This document shows positions 1 through 10,520 of a stretch of 64,000 bases of DNA, in pieces. Source of the DNA: Cordia subcordata (Eukaryota > Streptophyta > Magnoliopsida > Boraginales > Cordiaceae). Numbering within the stretch: position 1 is the first letter of the stretch; every line of letters begins with the position of its first letter. The DNA lies in assembly GCA_028554755.1 (NCBI GenBank), contig JAPTOF010000001.1:35483501-35547500 (forward strand). Reading direction: 5' to 3'. The translations under genes were made by a program, and so were the position numbers. The notes beneath the pieces are model-generated. The model was not told the DNA's origin and ran no database searches. It was given only the letters and a program-made list of their open reading frames with translations.

Positions 1-2036
1 CTCGTGTAGACATCACGCCTTCACATACTTCTACACCCTCGGCTCATTCTGTACCTTCTGCACCATTACAAGGCAAATGTTATATTCACCTTTACAAGTG
101 CTAATTTGATTTTTTCATATTTCATTGAAATTTATCATTCTTGCCTTACGTAGGACCTTGATTTGCTTGTCAACATTCTTTTATGACTTATTTGTTGATA
201 ACGATTTTTGTGGATAGCATTCTTTTATATTTGTGTGTTTGAACTATGATAAATTCAATTTTCCAGCTATTGTGATTGGCTTGTGTGAATTGTGAAGTAG
301 CTTTACAATTGTTTGGATCCTTCTATTTCAAATCCATTACTACTTGATATGTGTAAAATGAACATTATTGAAAGATTTTGCATAAAGATATCCCACTTAT
401 ATGCTATCTAGAAAGCTACTTATAAAACGTTGAAAATTACAACTTTCTCAAATGTACAGTCATATAATGATTCTATAACATGTGTTCTATCATATTCTAT
501 CAACAGGAGAGCATGATAGTGACTCTCATAATGACGATGAGACAGAGATGACCAATGAGGAATGTCGTGGTGCTGCTTTGCCTCCTCCTCCAAATCCTGA
601 GAATCGAGAAGAGTTACAAGTTAGAAATAGAAGGTATGCATTTTAGTTTTTGATTACAAGTTAATAAACTTATTACTCCTAACACTTATAATATATTTCA
701 TTACAGCCTTTACCCTTACAAAGGAGCAAAATGGGTTAGAACTTCATCACACATGATTAGAAGCCATTTTAAAGGTCCTTGGGTGTCATGGGATGTAGTT
801 CCTGAAGATTACAAAAAACTTATGTGGAAAGGTTTTCTGGTAATATTGACAATAAATATTAATTATATTTTCATGTCTAGTTAACATCATAGCTAACAAT
901 TTCTTTTGTCTTGTAATATAAATAGCAATACTATAAGTTCGCAACACCTGAGGAGGAAAATGTTGCCTACCCTATTTGGCGCCAACATTGTGGCAAAAGG
1001 ATGAAAGGTTTGCTATATAATGCTAGAAAATTTGCCAGGAATGAATCTAAACAAGAAGATCCTCATGATGATTGGAAGAACTTTCCACCAAATTGGATTG
1101 AGAAACAAGATTGGGATAAACTTGTGGACTTGTGGTTGGAGGAGAAATGGATAAACAAACATGACGCTGGCAAAGCAAACCAGATAAAAGGGGTAATAGA
1201 TGGCTCGTATTCCTTGCACACAAGTGGGTCTATAAATTTCGAAGAAGTGGAGCAACGAGAGGTTTGCGCTCGCATGTGTATAAAATATATATTATTCGTT
1301 ATATATAAATATTTAATGTTGTATTCTCATATTTTTATATGTATTTTATAGGTTGCAAAAGATCCAAACTTTACGAAGATTGATTTGTTTAAGCACACAC
1401 ATAAGAAGAATAAAGGAGAAGGAGATTGGATTAGTTCTAAAGCAAAAAAAGTCTCGGTAATGTATCTAGTTTCTTGCTACATTAGTTTTATATTTTACTA
1501 ATTTAGGTTAGTCGTTCTGAACTAAATTGTGTTTGTTGACTCATTTTTTGCAGGAGCGTTATGATGAGCTTTACCGTCAGAAAACGCAACAATGTGACGA
1601 GGGCGAAGAAAGTAGCATCAATCAGTCGGGTAATCATTTTGACCCTGAGATCTTTTATGAAGCAATTGGGGGTGTGAAGAAGGGTACAACATTTGGTCTG
1701 CCCATCAACAACTTTGAAGGGATCATTCCGCCTCCTAAACGACATGGGTCAGCATCTTCCTCCGTCGGTTTCAATTCACTATCCCAAGCAGAATTGAATG
1801 CTCGTCTTTCTAAACAAGAAGAGAAGTACGAATCGCAAATACAACAAATGCGAGAAGACGTGGCACGGCAAGTACAAGAAGAAGTTCAACAACAAATGCA
1901 ACGCAAGGAATTAGAGTTGGAGCAAAAACTCCAACGTGAACGAGCTGTAATGATGGAGCAAATGAGATTGATGTTGGCGTCCGCAGGATTGACTACTCAG
2001 TTACCACCTTCAGATCCATCCCCTCCAAATATGTGA
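1..2036 (+). CDS. CACTA-encoded TnpA-like protein (plant Transposase_24 family), 5' partial
   Basis: Coding exons inferred from splice sites and frame are 1-72, 507-633, 707-839, 926-1261, 1352-1456 and 1554-2036 (TGA). The first visible exon encodes a Ser/Pro/Thr-rich linker. The middle exons give the conserved KGAKWVRTSSHMIRSHF...GPWVSW and WRQHCGKRMK...LLYNARKFARNE stretches. The next give WKNFPPNWIEKQDW and HTSGSINFEEVE, then a FYEAIGGVKKGTTFGLG-like motif. The C-terminus is a Gln/Glu/Arg-rich coiled coil. This arrangement is the plant Ptta/En/Spm Transposase_24 family, the DNA-binding accessory protein of CACTA elements that binds subterminal repeats such as those at 2385-2965. The introns at 634, 840, 1262 and 1457 start with GT; the one at 73 appears to use GC. 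No stop interrupts the exons, so the gene may be intact apart from the missing 5' end. Confidence 0.82.
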
Positions 2037-2384
2037 TTGTGTTTACTATGGTAAAAGGACTAATTTATTATATGTTGATGAATACTATATAATTTGTAGT
2101 ATATTTGGTTTAAACGCTGTAAGGTTTAGTTTGGTTTAAAGACTGTTTGGCATGTGTTGGTTTTATGACACATTATTTACGTTTAAGTGAAAAAGATATG
2201 GATTGAAAAGATTGTGTTTAGATGTAATTTGTTGGTCGATTGTGTTACCAATTTGTGATGATTGACAAATTGTTAGCAGGTTTGTGTAGTTTTGATAGCA
2301 GGTTTGTGGTGATTGACAAATTGCTAGTAGGTTTGTGTAGTTTTGGATTAACCTGGTTGTGACAGGGAGTACAATCAATAAATT

Positions 2385-2965
2385 AGCGACCGATGTCATA
2401 TTGGTCGCTAAAATAGAAAGCGTTAAACGTTAGCGACCAAATGTCTGCCACTAAATTAGCGACCGATGGATCGGTCGCTAAATGTAAGCTTCAAATATCA
2501 CAAGAAATTAGCTACCGCCAAGTCGGTAGCTAATTTTAGCGACCGCCAAGTCCGTAGCTAATTTTAGCGACCGCCAAGTCCGTAGCTAATTTTAGCGACC
2601 GCCAAGTCCGTAGCTAACGTTCGCTAAATTTAGCTACCGACTTGGCGGTCGCTAAAATTAGCTACCGACTTGGCGGTCGCTAAAATTAGCTACCGACTTG
2701 GCGGTCACTAAATTGGTCACAAAAATGTTTTGCGACTGATTTAGGAGTTGTGCATACTTAGCGACCGCCAGTTTAGAGACCGATCAAGCGGTCGCTAATT
2801 AGCGACCGATCAAGCGGTCGCTAATTAGCGACCGATTAATGAATCGGTCGCTAATTTCAGTTTAGCGACCAGTCATTTAGCGACCATATATTTCGGTCGC
2901 AATATCGGTCGCTACTGCAATTTAGCGACCGATTTTTCAATTTAGCAACCGATTTAGGAGGTCGC
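2385..2965. repeat. CACTA subterminal repeat array
   Basis: About 25 copies of a short motif, TTAGCGACCG or TAGCTACCGA and its complement CGGTCGCTAA, are arranged in both orientations. Around 2620 the array is a near-perfect large palindrome: units reading GACCGCCAAGTCCGTAGCTAA on the left are mirrored by TAGCTACCGACTTGGCGGTC on the right. In CACTA elements such arrays are the binding sites of the TnpA-type protein, encoded just upstream here. The array ends directly against the terminal inverted repeat. Confidence 0.85.
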
Positions 2966-2988
2966 AAAAGGCCTATTTTCTTGTAGTG
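2966..2988 (-). repeat. CACTA right terminal inverted repeat
   Basis: Read on the minus strand the end is CACTACAAGAAAATAGGCCT followed by TTTGC. This is the canonical CACTA start plus the AAAATAGGCCTTTTGC context shared by many dicot CACTA elements. It fixes the element boundary at 2988/2989. Confidence 0.9.
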
Positions 2989-5900
2989 AAATCGAAAAGT
3001 TTGACGGGAGAATAAGTTTCAGTCTTTGGAGGATCAGATTCAAGGCATTTATAACAATGCAGGGACTTTGGAAAGTCATTGAAGAAGTGATCTCAGAAAA
3101 TACAGAACCAACAGCAAGAGAAGAACTCAAAACGAAAGCCTTGAGTGCAATACATATGTCCGTGACAAATAAAGTATTGCTAGAGATTGCTGAGAAAATG
3201 ACAACAGTTGAGGCTTGGAATACTTTGGTGGAATTGTATGCATCTAAATCTCTCACAAATCGCCTCTACTTGAAGAAGTGATTGTATCATCTTAGAATGA
3301 AAGAAGGTACCTCAGTAAAACAACATCTTGATGAGTTTACCTCTTGTTTTATTGCTTTGAAGGATGTGGGTGTTAAAATTGATGACGAAGACCAAGCTAT
3401 GATCGTATTATGCTCCTTACCGCCTTCATATATGAACTTTGTGGACACTATGTTGTACGGGAGGGATAAAATTACCTTTGAAGATGTGATTACTTCATTA
3501 AAATCGAAAGATCTTCAAACACATATTCCGGGACATAAGGAAGAAGTTCATGGGGAAGGTTTAGTGAGTAGAGGGAGATCGGAGAATAGAGGGGGATTTA
3601 AGAGTAGAAAGAAAAGCAAGTCAAGGTCAAAATCAAGAGCAAGGAAGCTACGTTGTTTCGAGTGTGGTGAAAAGGGTCATATTAAGAAAGAATGTCCAAA
3701 ACTGAAAAAGGGAAAGAAAAAGGTAGAGAATTCAGCTAATGTGGTGAAGAGTGCTGACAGTGATGGAGATAACTCGAGTAGTACCGGGAAAGTTTTGACT
3801 GTGAGTGGATCACAGTGCCATAATCAATGGATTCTTGATACTGGTGCAACGTTCCATATGTGTCCTAGGCGCGACTGGTTCTCTTCTTATTCCAAAAGAG
3901 AAGGGAAAGTCTTTCTAGGCAATGATTTTTCGTTGAAAGTGGAGGGAATGGGCATCGTAAATATCAAGATGTTTGATGGTATTACAAAATCTCTCGAGTG
4001 TTGGCATGTACCGGAGCTGAAGAAAAACTTGATTTCTCTTGGGTGTTTGGATTCTCATGGATACAAATTCCGAAGTGAGAATGGCGTCTTAAAGGTGACC
4101 AAAGGTGCAATTGTGCTCTTGAAAGGGAACTTGACTGGCGGCCTATATGTCCTTCAAGGTAGTACTGATTCACAGTGTTGCAGTTACATCCGAGGAGAGT
4201 GATAATGACACTACGTGATTGTGGCACAAAAGGTTGGGCCATATGAGCGAGAGGGGACTGACCGAGCTGAGTAAGAGGGATTTGCTTTGTGGACAAAGAA
4301 CTGGAAAGCTTGAATTCTGTGAGCATTATGTCTTTGGAAAGCAAACCAAGGTGAAGTTCAGCAAGGGGCAGGAAAACACCAAAAGTGTACTTGATTAAAT
4401 TCATTCTAATCTTTGGGGTCCTAATAAAGTTCCTTCCAAGAAAGGTGCCAGGTATTACATCACTTTCATTGATGCATACTCTTGGATGGTGTGGGTATAC
4501 TTCTTGAAAACTAAAGATAAGGCGTTTCCAACATTTGTTGAGTGGAAGACGTTGATTGAGAAGCAGACTGGTAAACAAATTAAGCGTCTTAGGACTGACA
4601 ATGGGTTGGAATATTGCAATAAAGAGTTTGATGAATTCTGCAGGAAACATGGCATTGTGAGACACCGCAGATGTGTAAGGACACCACAACAGAATGGAGT
4701 TGCAGAACGCATGAATAGAACTCTGGTGGAGAGAGCTCGTTGTATGCTCTCCCAATCTGGTTTGAGTCAAGACTTTTAGGCTGAAGTCGTCAATACGACA
4801 TGCTACTTGGTGAATAGGTCTCCATCCAAAGCTATTGAATTGAAAACTCCTTTTGAGTTATGGTCTGGTAAGCCTGCTGACTACTCTCGATTGAGGGTGT
4901 TCGGTTGCCCTGCATACGCTCACGTGAAGGATGGCAAGTTGGAGCCGAGGGCAAAGAAATGCATATTTCTAGGCTATGCGTCCGAGAGGAAAGGTTACAG
5001 GTTATGGTGCACAGATCCAAAGTCTCCAGGTTTCCCCATTAGCAGGGATGTCATATTTAATGAGTCTGCTTTATTAGACCAAGAAAAGGAGAAAGTGGTA
5101 GCTGGTTTAGACCACGGTGTCAAAGAGGAGATGGAGGTATTTGCTAATGTTCCAAATGTTCCATCTAGCAGCCAAATTCAGCCGACTCAACCAACTGAGG
5201 TGCATGATCAAAATGTGCCTGAACAACAGAAGTACAGCATTGCCACTAGACGAGAAAGGAGACAGATTTGAGAGCCTCAAAGGTACGGATACACTGATCT
5301 TGTTGCTTATGCTTTGACTGTTGCCGAAACAATTGAAGGACATGAGCCGAATTCATACAAAGAGGCCATATCTGGGAAATATTATGCTCAGTGGGTGGGT
5401 GTCATGAGTGAGGAGATTGAGTCTCTTCATAAGAATCAAACATGGGAGCTTGTTGAATTGCCTAAGGGACAGTGAGTTGTCGATTGCAAATGGGTTTACA
5501 AAAAAAAGGAAGGTACTCTAGGGGTTGAAGCTCCTCGATACAAGGTACAGTTGGTGGCAAAAGGCTATACACAAAGGGAGGGTGTTGACTTCAACGAAGT
5601 GTTCTCTCCAGTTATGAAGCATAGTTCCATCAGGGTTTTACTTGCCTTGGTTGCTCTTCATGACTTAGAGCTTGAGCAGCTAGATGTGAAAACGGCGTTT
5701 TTGCATGGTGATCTTGAAGAGCAAATTTACATAGGTCAACCGGAGGGGTATGTAGTTCCTATTAAGGAGAACCATATTTGCAAACTGAAGAAGTCCTTTT
5801 ATGGGTTGAAGTAGTCACCTCGGCAATGATATAAGAGATTTGACACATTCATGTTATGTGCTGGATACACAAGGAGTGCCTATGACAGCTGTGTGTATCT

Positions 5901-6951
5901 CAAAAGGTTTCCAGATGGTTCGTTTGTGTACTTGTTGTTGTATGTCGTTGATATGCTTATTGCTGCTAAAAGCATGTCTGCAATCGACGAATTAAAGAAG
6001 CAGCTAGGTGATGAGTTTGAGATGAAGGATCTTGGGGCAGCGAAGAAGATTCTTGGCATGGAGATTCACAGATATAGAAACGCTGGGAAGCTGTTCTTGT
6101 CTCAGCAAAGTTATATTGAGAAAGTGTTGGAGCGTTTCGGGATGCTAAAAGCAAAGCCTGTGAGTGTGCCGCTTGCTGCTCATTTCAAGTTGTCTGCAGA
6201 TTTGTCACCTAAAACTGAGGAGGAGGTGAAGCATATGTCTCATGTTCCATACTCAAGTGCTATTGGTAGCTTGATATATGCTATGGTGTGCACTCGTCTT
6301 GATATTTCACATGCAGTTAGTATTGTGAACAGGTATATGGCATCACCTGGGAAAGCACACTGGGAAGCGGTGAAATGGATAATGAGATATTTGCGTGGCA
6401 CTACGAATGTAGGTTTACTGTTTAACAAGATGACTGGAGATTGCGCGAGGTTGGTGGGTTATTGTGATTCAGACTTTGCGGGTGACCTTGATAAGAGAAG
6501 ATCTCTGACGGGTTACGTGTTTATTCTCTCTGGATGTGCTATCAGTTGGAAACCGACATTACAGTCTACTATGGCATTGTCGACTACTAAAGCGGAGTAC
6601 ATGGCAATTGTAGAAGCTGTGAAGGAGGCCATGTGGTTACAAGGCCTGGTTCGTGATCTTGGACTACAGCAAGATACACATACAGTCTTTTGTAATAGCC
6701 AGAGTGCAATCCATCTGACAAAGAATCAGATGTATCATGAAAGGAATAAACACATTGATATCAGATATCATTTTATCAGAGATGTTGTATCACAAGGAAT
6801 CATATCGGTGCAGAAGATATCTACCCATGAGAATCCAGCAGATATGATGACTAAGGTGGTTCCAGTCAGCAAGTTTAAGCATTGCTTGGATTTGGTTGCA
6901 ATTTATGGTGTGGAGCATTGGGCCCTTAGGGGCAGTTGGCTGCAGGGATAA
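2989..6951 (+). pseudogene. copia gag-pol polyprotein pseudogene
   Basis: Domains in order: gag of the UBN2 type (2989-3620); a CCHC knuckle CFECGEKGHIKKEC (about 3655-3696); a basic linker; aspartic protease with ILDTGATFHMC (about 3832); integrase with [10 protein letters not shown] (about 4219), the catalytic TDNG (about 4597) and PQQNGVAERMNRTL; reverse transcriptase (about 5480-6200); and RNase H (about 6430-6880, with SDFAGD and STTKAEYMA). Stops are at 3279, 4200, 4216, 4396, 4777, 5269, 5473, 5812 and 5827. The frame shifts between 4202 and 4216. The RT catalytic YVDDM reads YVVDM (about 5941), losing an aspartate. The second cysteine of the integrase zinc motif reads Tyr (FCEHY). Most stops fit CGA to TGA, CAG to TAG or TGG to TAG/TGA changes, as expected from decay of methylated cytosines. 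Confidence 0.92.
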
Positions 6952-6980
6952 TGGTGTATTGATTGGAGCGAATACGTGCC

Positions 6981-6992
6981 AAGGTGGAGATT
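6981..6992 (+). other. copia polypurine tract
   Basis: AAGGTGGAGA followed by TT abuts the TGTTG start of the 3' LTR, the expected primer site for plus-strand DNA synthesis. Confidence 0.8.
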
Positions 6993-7324
6993 TGTTGAAT
7001 GTGGCCCGTATTCTTGGGCAACAAGAATAGCAGATTTCTTTGTTAGCATATTACCTTATTCGCTTGTTACCTTTTGTAGCACATAATTAATTAGTTGTCT
7101 TTTCTGCTTAATAGGTTTAGGAAACCTTTGCACTATAAATATGTGGCAATACTCATTATGTTATGGGTGAGAGAGAAACCAAAGTGAGAGCCTTGTAGCA
7201 TTCGTGATCAATAATAGAATTATTCTCTGCTGCCCGTGGACGTAAGCTTTAAAGCCGAACCACGTAATTCTTGTGTTCGTTATTTCTTCTCGCATTCTTT
7301 GTGTTTGCATGTTTTTCCCCAACA
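6993..7324 (+). repeat. copia 3' LTR (332 bp)
   Basis: It begins TGTTGAATG and ends CCCCAACA, so the edges are a TGTTG...CAACA inverted pair. A TATA-like CTATAAATATG lies near 7132. The 5' partner LTR is outside the window, so age and target duplication cannot be checked here. Confidence 0.82.
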
Positions 7325-7615
7325 TATTTTTTGTATTAGTAAATCCACCTTTTAGAAAGAGCATTCGATTCGGATCCCTAAGATGATCCGGGGAGAGGGT
7401 TGAGGCAAAAAAGAAAATAAAAAGAAATGCCTCTTTGAATATTCATATTATATAAATAAATCTATAATGGAGATTATCCAGTGCTCTCAATATCTCCTAT
7501 ATTCTAGTTCTGACCATTCTTTCATGCACATTCCTAGAAGAGTGTTAACTGCTAACCATGTGGCAAACTAGGGTGCTCCTACAATTAGGATGAGCTCTCT
7601 TATACTTTTTTAGAC
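7325..7615. other. intergenic, no feature seen
   Basis: AT-rich sequence between the copia LTR and a Tourist-like element. No coding signal or repeat was recognised. Confidence 0.6.
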
Positions 7616-7618
7616 TTA

Positions 7619-7865
7619 GGGCCTATTTGAATTGACTTTTTTTAAGGAAAAAGTACTTTTTTTCAGGAAAAAGTACTTTTTTTCCTGAAAAAGTTACATT
7701 AAATTTACAATAACTATTTGATTTGGCTTCTAAAAAAGTTGAAATTCTGAAAAAAGCTCAAATACAACTTTTTTTAAAAGCTAGAATTTTCAGCTTCTCA
7801 AAAAAAGCTGTTTCTCAAAAGTTGTAAAAAAAACGCTTTTGAAAAAAGCCAATCCAAACAAGCCC
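7619..7865. mobile_element. Tourist-like (PIF/Harbinger) MITE
   Basis: The terminal inverted repeats are GGGCCTATTTGAATTGACTT on the left and, on the opposite strand, GGGCTTGTTTGGATTGGCTT on the right, about 25 bp with few mismatches. They are flanked by TTA on both sides (7616-7618 and 7866-7868), the 3-bp target duplication of PIF/Harbinger elements. At 247 bp with no coding capacity it is non-autonomous. Similar termini recur at 18528-18818, 30896-31121 and 33749-33895. Confidence 0.8.
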
Positions 7866-7868
7866 TTA

Positions 7869-8332
7869 TAATCTTTCACTTGAATTAATTTTGCTTATAC
7901 AATAGTATGTCAATTCTTGTGGATGTACTATTTTTATTTATTTATATAAAGTTTTTCTCAACAAAAAGAAAATTATATAAATAAATCAATAATGTAGGAG
8001 AGCATAAATATATGTAGATACCATTACAATGTATGTCCAAAGCCAACGACAAGGATGTGAAAATTTACAAGTAGACCTATAATCATAAATGTTGGTTTCT
8101 AACATCATCAAAAAAAGTGACCTATCCTTTAAACCATCCCAATAAAAGGATTTTATATTCTGATTAGCTCAAAGGTCAGCATCAAATCCGTATATTGTAA
8201 TTCAATCATTGTCCTATGATGATAGTATCTTAATGGTGTTTAATTATCTAAAGATTAAAATAATTAGCACTTAAACCATTATTTATAACATATGATTTAC
8301 AGCTTTTTCTTATCATGTTATGCTAATTGATC
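7869..8332 (+). promoter_or_regulatory. upstream region of the cytochrome b5 gene
   Basis: AT-rich sequence directly before the cytochrome b5 start codon must contain its 5' UTR and core promoter. No single TATA box or transcription start could be chosen with confidence. A direct ATG ATG doublet opens the coding region at 8333. Confidence 0.4.
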
Positions 8333-9141
8333 ATGATGGCCGATGGCAAGATATTCAGCTACAATGAGGTTTCTTTGCACAACACCTTGAATGATTGCTG
8401 GGTTATTGTCAATGCCAAGGTTAGTCACATTTTACAGGCCTTATGCTTTCACTTTCATACAAGTATTTAGGACAAGGCATAGAAATTAATGTAATCTTTT
8501 TCGTAAACCGGGATGAATCTTGAAATGAGATATGCCCCCGAGTAAACAAAGGAAACTAGGTAGAATGATTGATGTCACTCCCAAGTGGGGTAACTCGGGT
8601 TGTAGAAAACGGAAAAAGAAGATGTGTACGAATGAGATATTTTCGATAAGATCGGATGATGAAGTTTCCTTTCTTTCTGCAAATTAGAATGCTTTTTCTT
8701 GGATGAAGGAGCATAATCTCATCTTACGATGCAGGCGCACAATGTAACAGGCTTTTTGCGCGAGCATCCGGGAGGAGATGAGGTCTTGCTGGCTGCTGCA
8801 GGTAGACCAAACTGCAGCTGTTATCTGCAAGTTTTATAGCCATTTTGATCATCTTCTGTGAGGCAATGAGGATGTGTTGCACTTTTTTTGCAGGTAAGGA
8901 TGCAAGTGAAGAATTTGAGGAAGCAGGTCATGGAAGTGCTGCAAGACTAATGCTGGATGAGTTTTATGTTGGAGAGATTGATCCAGCAACATACCCCTCC
9001 ACCCCTGCAGCCACTCATACATCTGCAGAACAGCCTAAAGATGATAATACCAAGTCATTTCAGTTCCCTGTCAAGCTACTCCCGTATCTAGCGCCTCTCG
9101 CTTTCGTGGGATTAGCTATTAGTTTTCACTTCTCAACTTGA
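8333..9141 (+). CDS. cytochrome b5, microsomal tail-anchored type
   Basis: The exons are 8333-8419, 8735-8801 and 8894-9141 (TGA), with GT-AG introns, giving 133 residues, the usual length for plant cytochrome b5. Cytochrome b5 is a haem electron carrier on the cytosolic face of the ER. It passes electrons from cytochrome b5 reductase or P450 reductase to fatty acid desaturases, hydroxylases and P450s. The sequence shows IFSYNEVSLHNTLNDCWVIV at the N-terminus, the haem-binding EHPGG at about residues 39-43, and the second axial histidine in AGHGSAARLMLDEFYVGEID. A hydrophobic tail, LLPYLAPLAFVGLAISFHF, forms the C-terminal anchor. A Thr/Pro/Ser-rich linker joins haem domain and anchor. Two start codons are adjacent; use of the second (MADGK) would shorten the protein by one residue. 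No disabling change is seen. Confidence 0.93.
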
Positions 9142-9304
9142 TCATTACGGGGTAGTTCTAGTAGTTGTGACTATCTCTCCTAGAGTCATCACTTGGGTCT
9201 GGATTCCATGGGGGATGGGGTGGGTTCGCAGTGGGGAGCTATAAAAAAGATTAAAAAAAAAAAAAAGCTGATGAAGCTGAAACCACAACCTGCAACGGGC
9301 AGAA

Positions 9305-10520
9305 TCAGTATACAGTTAGCTTTGGTGTGCATATCTTTTTAAGTAGCTTTCTGGTGGTTCCACTCCTACCTATTGCAGCCTGTAAAAGTAGTACTTTTTG
9401 GTGAAGTGTTCATGTTTGCCTATCTTTTATCGTCACAAAAATCAACCTCTTTCATTGACATTTTCTCGGTCTTCAAGCATACCGCAATCCATCCTAAGCT
9501 ATATCGCGATCAAGTGGTTTCAAATATCTAATATTTCCCGTGAATTTGCATAGTTTAAAAATTATAATCTATCTTTCCAATAACATATAAATCAAATCAA
9601 ATCAAGTCTTATCTTACTAAATGGAATCGGTTATATAAATTTGACGGTATCATTCATTCCGATCTAGAGTGGTCCCCTCCCTTGACTCCATAAACTTGAG
9701 ATTTTATCATAGTAGCTCCATTTAATTCATTTTACCTATACTTCTATCTCTTTTACGGTTTGTCATCTCCGTACCTTCTCCACCTTCTAATATGTGACTC
9801 TATGGATTAGTAGCCCCTTACGTGTCAAAATTTATCCGTCATAATCTGTGAAGATCATTTCGTTATAACTATATAAAATCAGCCGACACCTGCTGAGATC
9901 TTATAATGTTGGAAGCAAATCCATTTCCTTTGGAATTGTGTGGGTATGACCGTCAGCTTTCACTTGTACACCATATCAGCAATGCACACCACTAGCTTGC
10001 TTCTTGATTTGTTTCCTATATGTTCCAGCTACCTCATGAATATTATAGTGCATGGTTGCCTCAAGCATGGGAATTAATAAACAATAAGATTGTAGTTCCG
10101 TGGATTAAGAATCTCGAATTTGAGTTTACTCTTTGAACATATTGTTATGTCACGAGATTTTTAATTTAAAAAAAAACACATTGTGATCTGATTAAACTCA
10201 TATTTTAGGTAGTCCGAAAACACAAAATCATGAATATAATAGAGTGAATCCCCAAGTAGTCCCTCCACTATGGTACATATAACTATTGGCCGTGTCATAA
10301 ATTAAAAAAGATGACAACATGCTTGGATTATGTAAAATTATAGCCATATATGTGATTAATTTAAAGATAGATTCTAATATTAGGGTTCAAGAGCTTTATA
10401 CTTTAGCAAGTTGAATGAGGTTGAGTGAAGAAGGCAAATATCTTAATGTTTTATAGTGGGATGGTCTTGCAAACTAAAATTAATCATATTGTAAGGGTTA
10501 TAACATTTTAAATTTGTTCT
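9305..10520. repeat. tandem duplication unit A, 3' flank of the cytochrome b5 gene
   Basis: Unit A aligns over its length with unit B (10521-12095). Shared landmarks include GCATATCTTTTTAAGTA (9329 and 10546), GTTCATGTTTGCCTATCTTT (9409 and 10628), CACTTGTACAnCATATCA (9961 and 11399) and GTGGGATGGTCTTG (about 10457 and 12027). By eye the copies differ at very roughly one base in six to eight, so the event is old. Unit A begins within 170 bp of the cytochrome b5 stop and probably includes its 3' UTR. No coding capacity is seen. Confidence 0.75.

Larger units (their letters stand above)
1..2988 (+). mobile_element. CACTA (En/Spm) DNA transposon, right-hand portion
   Basis: The segment holds the last gene of a CACTA element (1-2036), a block of short palindromic subterminal repeats (about 2385-2965) and the right terminal inverted repeat. 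That repeat ends at 2988 in TTCTTGTAGTG, the reverse complement of CACTACAAGAA. The left end and the DDE transposase gene lie outside the window. The element stops in the middle of a copia gag reading frame, which resumes at 2989 with the usual gag residues EKFDGR. The CACTA element is therefore a later insertion into that retrotransposon. The 3 bases after the terminus, AAA, would be the right copy of the 3-bp target duplication; the left copy cannot be seen. Confidence 0.9.
2989..7324 (+). mobile_element. Ty1/copia LTR retrotransposon, decayed, 5' part separated by the CACTA insertion
   Basis: The order is gag, protease, integrase, reverse transcriptase, RNase H, polypurine tract and 3' LTR, all on the plus strand, which is the Ty1/copia order. 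The 5' LTR, primer-binding site and gag N-terminus lie on the far side of the CACTA insertion, outside the window. The coding region carries nine in-frame stops and one frameshift, so the copy cannot encode a working polyprotein. Confidence 0.92.

Noticed and set aside
3982..4770. 262-codon minus-strand open frame
   Set aside because: It lies antisense to copia protease and integrase and arises from their codon structure; no independent similarity.
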